Of a stretch of DNA of 40,107 nucleotides, positions 8,401 through 15,331 are shown one piece after another. The notes under the pieces were generated by a model that saw nothing but the letters and a program-made list of their open reading frames with translations, was not told the origin of the DNA and made no database searches. The position numbers and the translations under genes are program-made. Origin of the DNA: an uncultured Verrucomicrobiota bacterium (lineage in GTDB: Bacteria; Verrucomicrobiota; Kiritimatiellia; SS1-B-03-39; UBA6053); the NCBI GenBank assembly GCA_937127435.1, contig CAKZLZ010000114.1, positions 1 through 40,107 on the forward strand, written 5' to 3'. How positions within the stretch are numbered: the first letter of the stretch is position 1; each line of letters starts with the position of its first letter.

Positions 8401-8749
8401 GATTCTCACCCGTTTTGGCGAAATGGGCCTGCGGGTCAAAGACGGGGGCATCCAATTTGACGGCCTGTTAATTCCCGAAGAGGAAGTCCTCACCCAGGCA
8501 AGTACCCTTCGCTGGATAGGCCCGGGCCAGCAGGAAAAGCGCTTAGCCATCCCTGCAGGAAGTTTTGCCTTCACGTTTAACCGGGTGCCGGTGCTCGTAA
8601 GCAAAGGCGACAGCGAAAAAGTAGTGATTCATCGCAAAGACGGAAGTGCCGGGAGCTTTGAAGGAAATCATCTCAACCCGACGGCCTGCTGCGAACTGTT
8701 TCTCCACCAGGACACGATCGAAAAAATTTCTGTCACCCGGAAATCCTGA
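5411..8749 (+). CDS. Large glycoside phosphorylase of GH94-related type, probably GH149/GH161 beta-1,3-oligoglucan phosphorylase
   Basis: The 1112-residue protein starts after a strong ribosome binding site (AAGGAAGGG) and has no signal peptide, so it is cytoplasmic. An N-terminal beta-sandwich region (about 1-300) precedes an (alpha/alpha)6-barrel-like region. The segment IGYWGDHQI places Asp502 where inverting GH94-type phosphorylases have their general acid, and NEDGSPRLDFQGNWRD lies just before. The length exceeds ordinary cellobiose phosphorylases (about 800 residues) and fits the GH149 and GH161 families, which release glucose 1-phosphate from beta-1,3-glucan oligosaccharides. Family choice is from memory of architecture, not a search. 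With GH81 and a sugar importer in the same locus, phosphorolytic laminarin use is the likely role. It leads an operon with the importer genes. Confidence 0.72.
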   Translation: MKDFHCIENFDRMPPFFMSLVSASDLWAFISSTGGLTAGRKDAEHALFPYCTDDRITDNAGNTGPMTLIRLPSGKVWQPFSAELPPSLPRKRKLYKHVTGDALCFEEVLESPALAFRYTWMTSPKFGLVRKVEIENLSDAPIQLDLLDGVQNLLPAGITTQVQSEFSNLLDAYKRSFSEPPGTLALYTLSSLLTDLAEPSEALRCTSAWTLGLPSAEVILSSDPIQDFRLGKPLKVQDDVIARRGAFLCSAQLDLTAGQSQCFYQVFDVEQDHSRIATLQTALMQPEKLLEDLEEDIRQGSQDLFTKISAADGCQCTEDHVASHHHFSNVVFNCMRGGLFPDGPRVRKQDLALYVETWRKGTSATLLKAFAAEPELMEFPAFQAAVSQLEDPDLQRLCKQYLPLTFSRRHGDPSRPWNKFSINLTNEDGSPRLDFQGNWRDLFQNLEALLNSCPAFIPQVISCFLNATTLDGYNPYRVTRSGIEWEKPEPDNPWANIGYWGDHQIIYLLKLLETSENFFPGELSKQLDQPLFSAADVPYRLLPYQELTSRNDGTTVLFDHPQDQVVENRVAQIGADGKMVHGPDGKVVRVSLIEKLLTLTLAKLGNFVPEGGIWMNTQRPEWNDANNALAGRGISVVTLGYLHRHLLFLQKILASSSQTAFSISPALATWMSETSKILSTLQETPFDDQQRRRVLDQLGASATAYREKIYAGETGPASCKVPKSEVETLCTVALKACGDSLKANRRPDGTYHAYHVLSFPDAKSASIRKLNLMLEGQVSILSSGILNADEALTLLQSLRQSDIYRPDQHSYILYPDHRPPRFMEKNQLSISEAEKIPFLKTLLEKQDNQIIRKDCKGGIHFHPDFRNAGDLAKKLSGYEDKADHQAVLDLYESSFDHQAFTGRSGSMFGFEGLGSIYWHMVAKLLLAVQECVIKAAEDGEAPETIEALKAAYFDVRDGLGFRKTPEVFGAFPTDPYSHTPSHGGAKQPGMTGQVKEEILTRFGEMGLRVKDGGIQFDGLLIPEEEVLTQASTLRWIGPGQQEKRLAIPAGSFAFTFNRVPVLVSKGDSEKVVIHRKDGSAGSFEGNHLNPTACCELFLHQDTIEKISVTRKS

Positions 8750-8794
8750 ATTTCCATGCTGGATTAAATCAAAGGAATAGTTGATGATCCTTCC

Positions 8795-10138
8795 ATGCCT
8801 CTAACCCGCAAACTCAAAACCCTTCTCCTCTGCTCCTTATCAGTCATCCTGATTAGCTGCGGCAATTCGGAAAAAGAGAACGGTCCGGTGGTGATTCGCT
8901 ACTGGGAAAAGTGGAACGGGTTTGAAGCCGATGCCATGCGGTTGATCGTGGATGATTTTAATGCCAGCCAGGATGAAATTTTTGTCGAATACAGTTCGGT
9001 AAGCCAAATTGACCGCCGGCTGATGCTGGCAATTGCCGGCGGCATCCCGCCCGATGTAGCGGGGCTTTGGAATCATGCGTTGCCCGTGTACGCCGAAAAC
9101 AACGCGCTCACCCCGTTAAACCGCTATACCGAAGCTGCAGGCATTGGACGTGAAGATTACATCAGCATCTATTGGGACATGTGCACGCATCGGAACTATT
9201 TGTGGGCTCTGCCCAGCACGCCGGCTTCCACCGCACTGATTTACAACAAGAAAATGTTCAGAGAAGCGGGGCTGGATCCGGAGCGACCTCCCCGCTCCAT
9301 CGCGGAACTGGAAGCCTATAACGCCAAACTGATGAAACGGGATGAATCCGGACGTCTGATTGCCTGCGGCCACATCCCCGCCGAACCCGGCTGGTGGAGT
9401 CCGAATTGGGTCTATTGGTTTGGAGGGGATCTATGGGACGGCGCAGAAACCATCACCGCTGATTCACCTGAGAACATCGAAGCGTACCGCTGGGTGCAAT
9501 CATATCCGGAAAGATTCGGCGCCCGGGACCTGATGTCGTTCAAAGACGGATTCGGAAATTTTGCATCTCCCCAAAATCCATTTTTCACCGGACGGGTGGC
9601 CATGGTTTTGCAGGGCCCCTGGATTTATAATTTTATTAAGAATTATGCCCCGGAAGATTTTGAATGGGGGGTGGCCCCCTTTCCCAGTGTAAATCCTGAA
9701 CTTTTCCCCAATGTGACTTTGGTGGAATCGGATATTCTGGTGATCCCCGCCGGAGCGGAACACCCGGATGAAGCCTTTGCTTTTATCCAATTCGTCAACT
9801 CCCAGGTGGAAATGGAAAAACTCTGCCTGGCACAACGGAAATTCAGTCCGCTGGCCGAAACCTCTGCCGGGTTTTTCGAAGAACATCCCAACCCCTACAT
9901 CGGGGAATTTATCGATTTGGCAAAAAGCCCGCAGGCAAAAACCTTGCCGGGCACCACGGTCTGGTCGCTCTATGCAAATGAAATGCGACAAGCATTCGGC
10001 AGTGTTTGGACGCAAACCGCGACCACCGAAGAAGTACTTTCAGAGGTTCAAATCCGCATGCAGGAAAACTTTGACCACCGTGCCCGCCGCTGGAAACGAA
10101 TGGAAGAAACGCTACTCACAGAATGGGAGAAGCCATGA
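8795..10138 (+). CDS. Sugar ABC transporter substrate-binding lipoprotein (CUT1 type)
   Basis: A lipoprotein signal peptide with lipobox LISC (Cys near residue 22) is followed by the start typical of extracellular solute-binding family 1, VIRYWEKWNGFEADAM, and by later family features (YNKKMFREAGLDPE, FFTGRVAMVLQGPW). At 447 residues it has the usual length for maltose/oligosaccharide-binding proteins. It should bind an oligosaccharide and deliver it to the two permeases encoded next. The stop codon overlaps the first permease start (ATGA). The phosphorylase upstream, in the same direction 45 bases away, suggests the cargo is the phosphorylase substrate, probably beta-1,3-glucan oligosaccharides. 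Confidence 0.9.
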   Translation: MPLTRKLKTLLLCSLSVILISCGNSEKENGPVVIRYWEKWNGFEADAMRLIVDDFNASQDEIFVEYSSVSQIDRRLMLAIAGGIPPDVAGLWNHALPVYAENNALTPLNRYTEAAGIGREDYISIYWDMCTHRNYLWALPSTPASTALIYNKKMFREAGLDPERPPRSIAELEAYNAKLMKRDESGRLIACGHIPAEPGWWSPNWVYWFGGDLWDGAETITADSPENIEAYRWVQSYPERFGARDLMSFKDGFGNFASPQNPFFTGRVAMVLQGPWIYNFIKNYAPEDFEWGVAPFPSVNPELFPNVTLVESDILVIPAGAEHPDEAFAFIQFVNSQVEMEKLCLAQRKFSPLAETSAGFFEEHPNPYIGEFIDLAKSPQAKTLPGTTVWSLYANEMRQAFGSVWTQTATTEEVLSEVQIRMQENFDHRARRWKRMEETLLTEWEKP

Positions 10139-11052
10139 CCCGAATGGAAAAGAAAAAACTGATTTCAGGCCTGCTGTTTATCAGTCCCTGGATCCTGGGG
10201 TTTCTTATTTTTTCCGTCTATCCGGTACTCAGCAGTTTGTATTATTCTTTTTGCGATTACTCCGTCCTCTCCCCCGCAGTGTGGGTGGGACCGGAAAATT
10301 ATCACACCCTGTTCAATGACGAAGTATTTTGGAAGTCCATTTCCAACACGGTGTTCTTCGCCGCATTTGCCATTCCCATGGGCATGGTGTTATCTTTAAG
10401 TTTGGCGATTTTGCTCAACTGCAAAGTGCCGTTCCGAGGAGCATTCCGCACCATCTTCTTTTTGCCCTCTCTGGTGCCGATGGTTTGTCTGGCGGTGCTG
10501 TGGCAGTGGATGCTCAACGGGGACCTGGGCTTAATCAATAACGCCATTCGCCCCCTCTTGAACACGGTCAATGAAAACTTCGGCACCCAACTCACCGCTC
10601 CCAACTGGTTGCAGGAAGCGGCCTATGCAAAATGGGGACTGATCTTTACCGGTTTGTGGGGCGTGGGACATGCCGTGGTCATTTACCTCGCCGGATTACA
10701 GGGCGTCCCCCAGCATCTTTATGAGTCTGCAGAAATTGACGGCGCAGGCTTCTGGGTAAAAACCCGGCACATTACGCTGCCCATCATTTCTCCGGTCATT
10801 TACTTTAACACCATCATGGGACTGATTGGAACTTTTCAGGTTTTTGCTGTGCCCTATGTGATGACCGGTGGTGGCGACGGACCGGAACGCTCCTTGCTGT
10901 TTATGGCCACCTACCTCTATCAAAACGCTTTCGACTATTGGAATATGGGCTATGCCTGCGCCATCGGAATTGTGATGTTTGTCATCATCCTCACCCTTAC
11001 CTATATCGCCACCAAGCTCTCCGAGCGGCATGTGTATTACGAGGGAAAATAA
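10135..11052 (+). CDS. Sugar ABC transporter permease, MalF/UgpA-like
   Basis: Six hydrophobic helices are visible from LISGLLFISPWILGFLIF onward, and the permease coupling (EAA) loop appears as ESAEIDGAGFWVKTRHITLP. The start at 10135 overlaps the stop of the binding-protein gene as ATGA; an in-frame ATG at 10123 would give a 4-residue extension (MGEA) and is less likely. The length of 305 residues is normal for the first CUT1 permease. It pairs with the next gene to form the membrane channel. The ATP-binding subunit is not in the window and is probably a shared MsmX/UgpC-type protein encoded elsewhere. Confidence 0.92.
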   Translation: MTRMEKKKLISGLLFISPWILGFLIFSVYPVLSSLYYSFCDYSVLSPAVWVGPENYHTLFNDEVFWKSISNTVFFAAFAIPMGMVLSLSLAILLNCKVPFRGAFRTIFFLPSLVPMVCLAVLWQWMLNGDLGLINNAIRPLLNTVNENFGTQLTAPNWLQEAAYAKWGLIFTGLWGVGHAVVIYLAGLQGVPQHLYESAEIDGAGFWVKTRHITLPIISPVIYFNTIMGLIGTFQVFAVPYVMTGGGDGPERSLLFMATYLYQNAFDYWNMGYACAIGIVMFVIILTLTYIATKLSERHVYYEGK

Positions 11053-11053
11053 A

Positions 11054-11896
11054 ATGAAACACGGCCTGAAACAAAAAATATCCACCTTCTCCGTGCTGGT
11101 CATTCTGGTACTGGCCGGCATCTGTTTTATCGCTCCTTTTGCCTGGATGATTTCCACCTCGCTCAAGCCTCTGCAGGAGACCATGTCCATCCCTCCCCGT
11201 TGGCTCCCTTCAAAGTTTCAATGGAACAACTACCGGGAAGCGATTGAGGCCATGGGCTACTTTTGGCGCTACACCGCCAACACGGTTTACCTGTGCTTTC
11301 TCACCGTAACCGGCACCGTGATGAGCAGCGCCCTGGCCGCCTACGGCTTTTCACGCATTGAATGGAAAGGCCGCGACAAGGTATTTTTGGTTTTGCTCGC
11401 GACCATGATGATCCCTTTCCCGGTCACCATGGTTCCCGTATACTCATTATTCAAAAATCTGCATTGGATCGGTTCCTTCAAACCTTTGTGGGTTCCCAGT
11501 TTTTTCGCGGGGGCGTTTAACGTCTTTCTGCTCCGTCAATTTTTCCTTACCTTGCCCCATGATATTTCAGAATCCGCCCGCATCGACGGCTGTAATGAAT
11601 TTCAAATTTTCTATAAGATCATTTTACCCCTGGCGAAACCGGCGTTGTTATGCGTGGCCCTGTTTCAGTTTATGGCCACCTGGAACGACTTTATGGGGCC
11701 CTTGATTTACCTTAACGATCAAAAAGATTTTACCCTCGCCCTCGGACTGCAAAGCTTTCAAAGCCAACAAGGCGGCACGCCCTGGCATTACCTGATGGCG
11801 GCGTCGACCCTCATCGTCCTCCCTGTACTCGTCCTGTTCTTCTTCACCCAGAAATCTTTTATCCAGGGCATCGCCACCACCGGCGGCAAGGGATAA
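11054..11896 (+). CDS. Sugar ABC transporter permease, MalG/UgpE-like
   Basis: The start at 11054 (MKHGLKQKIS) is one base after the previous stop and is preceded by GAGGGAAAA; an upstream in-frame start at 10979 would overlap the first permease and is rejected. The 280-residue product has six membrane helices and the coupling loop ESARIDGCNEFQIFYKIILP, the MalG-type consensus. It should form a heterodimer with the preceding permease. It is the last gene of the phosphorylase-importer operon. Confidence 0.92.
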   Translation: MKHGLKQKISTFSVLVILVLAGICFIAPFAWMISTSLKPLQETMSIPPRWLPSKFQWNNYREAIEAMGYFWRYTANTVYLCFLTVTGTVMSSALAAYGFSRIEWKGRDKVFLVLLATMMIPFPVTMVPVYSLFKNLHWIGSFKPLWVPSFFAGAFNVFLLRQFFLTLPHDISESARIDGCNEFQIFYKIILPLAKPALLCVALFQFMATWNDFMGPLIYLNDQKDFTLALGLQSFQSQQGGTPWHYLMAASTLIVLPVLVLFFFTQKSFIQGIATTGGKG

Positions 11897-12091
11897 CGGG
11901 AATGGCGTTCAGGGCTGAAAGCACGCATCTCCAAAGCCTGGTCCGTGAGGGCCGGGAACAATGGGTTCTAACGATTGTGAGCCCTGTATGGGCGGCTCTC
12001 ATGCATTTTCGGATGCCATCATTTCAGAACGAGGGTGATGGGTTCTCTGAAAATGAATGAGGCATGACCGCATCGGAAATCAAAGTGAGAC
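11897..12091. other. Convergent intergenic region with two inverted repeats
   Basis: Two small stem-forming repeats lie between the rightward importer operon and the leftward GH-A operon: GAGCC/GGCTC around 11980-12000, and TTTCAGAAC (12022-12030) with GTTCTCTGAAA (12042-12052), which pair with a two-base bulge. Neither is followed by a strong T run, so they are only possible weak or bidirectional terminators. Confidence 0.35.
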
Positions 12092-13369
12092 CTACTCCGC
12101 GGCCGCTTCAATTTTCACGGAGCTCTGGGTGATGGTCACATTTCCGCCGACGGATTTTTTTGAGGCATAAATACGGTAGATCCCCGGTTCAGCAGGAACT
12201 TGTAATTGAAAAATTCGGCCTTTGATTCCTGTGCTCTCAACCGGGAGCATGCGGTTCCGGTTATCCCGCCCACCAAATTCGGGACTGAAGGTGAAATTCA
12301 CGTCAGTCAGATCTTCGCCGGTGAGCGGTTCAATCCCCACTTTCACCACCCCGCCCGGCTGAACCGTTTTCGGAGAAACCATAAGTCCGTCAAAATTTTC
12401 CAATGGGACCCCGGGATCTTTTCCACTGAATGCTTTATGGGTTGCCCAATAGGCCGGACGCCTGAGCCCCCTCACATAAAAATCGAGCCAAATACTGGTG
12501 GGAGCATCATCATCCCCGAAATTAAAGACAAAGCCACCGGCGCAGCCCCGGGCACGGTTCCCTTCAATCCACTCACTCCATCCCCGTGAGATCTGATCAT
12601 ATTTTTCATCATCACTTGGCATCTGCGGCACCCCGAATTCATCTTTGGGAGAGTCCCATGCCCCCCGCGGACCGAACTCTGTGACCAGGTACATCTTATC
12701 CGCGTCCTGTGCTTTCAGCGCATCCGGGATTGCCCCGGCAGCCGGCCCATAGGAATTAATTCCGTAGGCATCTAAACCGGGGGTGTATTTCTCCCAATAC
12801 GGCACCGAAACTGTCCAGGCCGAAACCGAAATCACCGGATGATCCGGATCCAGTTTTTTGATCTCCTGCACCACTTCTTCCAGATACTTCGCGTACGCAA
12901 CTTTTTGATCTTCGGATGCTATATTCAGAATCACTTCATTGCCCACGCCCCACCCCAACAAAGCGGGATGATCTTTATAACGCGCGACATCCCGCAACAG
13001 GTTTTCTTTTTGCCGGAGTTTACGCTCCTCGTCTTTGGCATAATTTAAACTGCCGTCACCCTCCGCACCGTTCCGCCCGTGCTCCAGCCAAAGCCCCACC
13101 ACGACTTTCAAACCTTCCTGCTGTGCATTGTCCAATAAATCCCCGGTCTCTTTCCCCACCCCCCAAGTGCGAATCGCATTTGCACCGATGGCTTTGACTT
13201 CCTGTAAAGCTTTACGTTGGCGGTAAGGATCTTCTGGAGTGTTGTTGATGGTAAAGGTTACCCCTTTCACAAAGAAGGGATGATTCTCCGACGATTCAGG
13301 CCATGCCCCCGCAACAGCCAGCTGCACAAAAGTACAGCTCAAAAGCAACAACCCCCGGTTGGTTTTCAT
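12092..13369 (-). CDS. Secreted clan GH-A (TIM-barrel) glycoside hydrolase-like protein
   Basis: A signal peptide (residues 1 to about 20, ending AVAGA) is followed by a retaining TIM-barrel layout: FFVKGVTFTINN, NAIRTWGV (about 64-71), GLWLEHGRN, acid/base Glu145 in GWGVGNEV, INSYGP, and a likely nucleophile Glu231 in YLVTEFGPRG. The barrel is followed from about residue 330 by a beta-sandwich C-terminal domain. The acid/base-nucleophile spacing and strand motifs fit clan GH-A, near GH2-type barrels, GH158 or GH72-like beta-1,3-glucan enzymes; I cannot assign a family. It is the third gene of a leftward operon, 42 bases after its paralogue. It probably acts outside the cytoplasm on the same glucan as GH81. 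Confidence 0.75.
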   Translation of the reverse strand: MKTNRGLLLLSCTFVQLAVAGAWPESSENHPFFVKGVTFTINNTPEDPYRQRKALQEVKAIGANAIRTWGVGKETGDLLDNAQQEGLKVVVGLWLEHGRNGAEGDGSLNYAKDEERKLRQKENLLRDVARYKDHPALLGWGVGNEVILNIASEDQKVAYAKYLEEVVQEIKKLDPDHPVISVSAWTVSVPYWEKYTPGLDAYGINSYGPAAGAIPDALKAQDADKMYLVTEFGPRGAWDSPKDEFGVPQMPSDDEKYDQISRGWSEWIEGNRARGCAGGFVFNFGDDDAPTSIWLDFYVRGLRRPAYWATHKAFSGKDPGVPLENFDGLMVSPKTVQPGGVVKVGIEPLTGEDLTDVNFTFSPEFGGRDNRNRMLPVESTGIKGRIFQLQVPAEPGIYRIYASKKSVGGNVTITQSSVKIEAAAE

Positions 13370-13411
13370 GAGCCGGTCTTCGATTTTATAGGCAAAAATC
13401 CGGATAAGATC

Positions 13412-14698
13412 CTACTCCACATAAAACGGCCAGTTGTCCATACAACCCGATCCTTTTCCGTCCCTTACCGTGACAAACAGTCGATAGGCACCGGGCTTCG
13501 TCGGCGCCGTCAGCAAAGCATTGCCCACCGCATCCAAAGCGCGTACCGCATTGGCTACTTGTTCAGGGGCGGCTTCAGCTTCTCCACCGATTTTACGGTC
13601 CGTGCTTTCCCCCACCACTTCCCAGGTGTAAGTCAGAGTATCACCATCCGCATCTTTATACTGTGCCATCACCGCAAAATTTCTTCCGCCTTTCACCTTT
13701 TCATTGGCCATCGGCATGACGGTTTCTTTCAGGATGGGTGCGCGATTTGCCGGCCACTCTCCGGTCCAGGCTTTGGCCACCGCATCCACCCGGGGTGTTT
13801 TCTCGCCCGTAGGCAAAAACATGCCAAACCAACTGGCGGTGGCCTCCTGCTTGTTTCCCCACACAAAGGCATAGGCACCCATACATTGCTTGGTATCCTC
13901 GAGGATTCCTTTGGTGGCCACATAATAAAATCCGGCCTTCTCCCGGCTGGTCGGTTCAATCGGCGCATCCCACTTCGTGTGGGCCACCTCCCATGGACCC
14001 GGCAAACCATACTCGGTCACCGCATAGGGTTTTTGCCATCCGTAGGACTTCAAATTCTTGCCAATATTTTGTGCACCCGCATACGCATTCACCCCCAGGA
14101 TTTCCACCTCCGGCGCATGTTCCATAATTGCGTTTACTTTATCAGGATTCACATTCGCCACGACCGTCATCACCGGATGATTCGGATCCAATTCCTTGAT
14201 CTTCTTCGCCAGCAAATTCACTTCTTTCCAAATCAGCGAACTGTCGCCACGTGATTGAATGCCTTCCATTTCATTTCCCAATCCCCAAGAGAGCAGCGCC
14301 GGATGGTCTTTAAATTTTTTCACCGCCGATTCAACCGCCAAACGTTGTCCCTCAAGTTGCTTGGGATCTGAATAATCAAAATTATGCCGTTCGTGCCCCA
14401 GCCAAATTCCTATCGTGACCGACAGACCCTTTGCGTGGGCACGATCCAAAATATCCCGGGTGTCTTTTCCGACGCCCCAGGTGCGGATGGTATTGCCGCC
14501 ATTGGCCGCCATCACATCGAAATATTTGGTACCGCCCGCCCCTTTGATAACAAAAGGCTCGCCGTTTTTCATTAGTTGAAATCCGGTTTCCAGGTCCCCC
14601 TGAATAACCACTGTTGAAGGACCGTCAGCCCGCAGGGCCTGCAAATGAATCGCAGCAGAAAATATACTCAAAATAGTCACCCATCTGAAATACCACAT
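13412..14698 (-). CDS. Secreted clan GH-A glycoside hydrolase-like protein, paralogue of the next gene
   Basis: The start is placed at 14698 (MWYFRWVTILSIF), giving a signal peptide. A longer in-frame start at 14749 would lie in a strong hairpin and bury the signal, so it is rejected. The 428-residue product shares NTIRTWGVGKDT, GIWLGHERHNFDY, Glu143 in SWGLGNEM and Glu229 in YAVTEYGLPG with the gene at 12092-13369, so both are likely active retaining clan GH-A enzymes. The C-terminus (DADGDTLTYTWEV and after) is an Ig/cadherin-like beta-sandwich. The pair probably arose by duplication and may have split roles, for example endo and exo or transglycosylating activities. Substrate is inferred from the GH81 gene that diverges from this operon. 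Confidence 0.75.
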   Translation of the reverse strand: MWYFRWVTILSIFSAAIHLQALRADGPSTVVIQGDLETGFQLMKNGEPFVIKGAGGTKYFDVMAANGGNTIRTWGVGKDTRDILDRAHAKGLSVTIGIWLGHERHNFDYSDPKQLEGQRLAVESAVKKFKDHPALLSWGLGNEMEGIQSRGDSSLIWKEVNLLAKKIKELDPNHPVMTVVANVNPDKVNAIMEHAPEVEILGVNAYAGAQNIGKNLKSYGWQKPYAVTEYGLPGPWEVAHTKWDAPIEPTSREKAGFYYVATKGILEDTKQCMGAYAFVWGNKQEATASWFGMFLPTGEKTPRVDAVAKAWTGEWPANRAPILKETVMPMANEKVKGGRNFAVMAQYKDADGDTLTYTWEVVGESTDRKIGGEAEAAPEQVANAVRALDAVGNALLTAPTKPGAYRLFVTVRDGKGSGCMDNWPFYVE

Positions 14699-14711
14699 AT
14701 ATTTTTTTCCT

Positions 14712-14739
14712 AAAAGTTGAGCGGGGTTGCCCCCGCTCA
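14712..14739 (-). terminator. Intercistronic hairpin, possible attenuator or partial terminator
   Basis: A perfect 9-bp GC-rich stem (TGAGCGGGG at 14718-14726 with CCCCGCTCA at 14731-14739) has a 4-base loop. On the bottom strand it is followed by AACTTTT. It lies between the small secreted-protein gene and the first GH-A gene of the same operon, so it could lower downstream expression or protect the upstream message. Confidence 0.6.
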
Positions 14740-14758
14740 GAATTACCATCTAATAAAA

Positions 14759-15229
14759 TTAGTCGAGAAGTGCATCAAATTCAAGTTGCTTTACCCGGCC
14801 GGCTGCCGCTTCTGCAGGGCTCCAGAACCAACCTTTCTCGTCCCAGCACTGGCTCAGGCTTAATTCTTCAGCCACAATTTTATATGCCGCGATTGCTTCT
14901 TTAATCTTCTCTTGTTTTTCAAACACCTGACCTTCGATAAACAGGCAGGTGCCCACATCATTCAAGGCCCAAAATTCGTGAACAGCCTCACCGGTGGGTT
15001 TCACTTCCAAAGCTTTTACTTCTTCCTGTTGCTTCTTCGCATCCGCCATAAACATTTCTTTGCACTTGGCGGTATATTTCAGCGTAAGGTCAAAATCTCC
15101 TTTCACATAAGCTTCCCACGCTTTGCCGGTCAGGGTCTGCGAACTAAAGTCACCAAAATCCTGCGCCATCGCCGTCGCGGCAACAACCATCAAACTCATG
15201 CATCCAATCAGGCTCATCCATTTTTTCAT
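14759..15229 (-). CDS. Small secreted helical-repeat (TPR-like) protein
   Basis: The 156-residue product has a signal peptide (MKKWMSLIGCMSLMVVAATA, then MAQ). The mature part is helical: AWEAYVKGDFDLTLKYTAKC and FIEGQVFEKQEKIKEAIAAY look like two TPR-type helix pairs, followed by a Trp-rich stretch (QCWDEKGWFWSPAEAA). It has no catalytic motif. It is the first gene of a leftward operon with two glycoside hydrolases and is read from a promoter that carries the shared operator-like site. It could be a periplasmic partner or scaffold of those enzymes, but no such role is known to me. Confidence 0.7.
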   Translation of the reverse strand: MKKWMSLIGCMSLMVVAATAMAQDFGDFSSQTLTGKAWEAYVKGDFDLTLKYTAKCKEMFMADAKKQQEEVKALEVKPTGEAVHEFWALNDVGTCLFIEGQVFEKQEKIKEAIAAYKIVAEELSLSQCWDEKGWFWSPAEAAAGRVKQLEFDALLD

Positions 15230-15271
15230 TCTGTCTCTCCAATCAGGGGGTTAAAGATATTTCTAATAAAC

Positions 15272-15286
15272 CATACTAGTTGTATG
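15272..15286. promoter_or_regulatory. Putative operator, ATACYAGT family, between divergent operons
   Basis: CATACTAGTTGTATG is a perfect inverted repeat (CATAC, 5-base spacer, GTATG), the best formed site of the group. It lies between the leftward GH-A operon and the rightward GH81 gene and could control both. Confidence 0.55.
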
Positions 15287-15293
15287 TTGGTTT

Positions 15294-15323
15294 ATTATTT
15301 ACATAGAAGCGGATTCTTGTAAA
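15294..15323 (-). promoter_or_regulatory. Putative leftward sigma-70 promoter
   Basis: On the bottom strand TTTACA (15323-15318) is followed after 16 bases by TAAATA or after 18 bases by AATAAT. The operator-like site follows 7 bases after the latter, the same order as at the PEP-CTERM promoters. Confidence 0.45.
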
Positions 15324-15331
15324 GATCAAGT

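Noticed and set aside
13217..14254. Rightward 345-codon open frame
   Set aside because: It lies wholly over the two GH-A genes on the other strand and has no recognisable domain.
14699..14749. N-terminal extension of the GH-A protein at 13412
   Set aside because: It spans a strong hairpin and would place 17 residues before the signal peptide.
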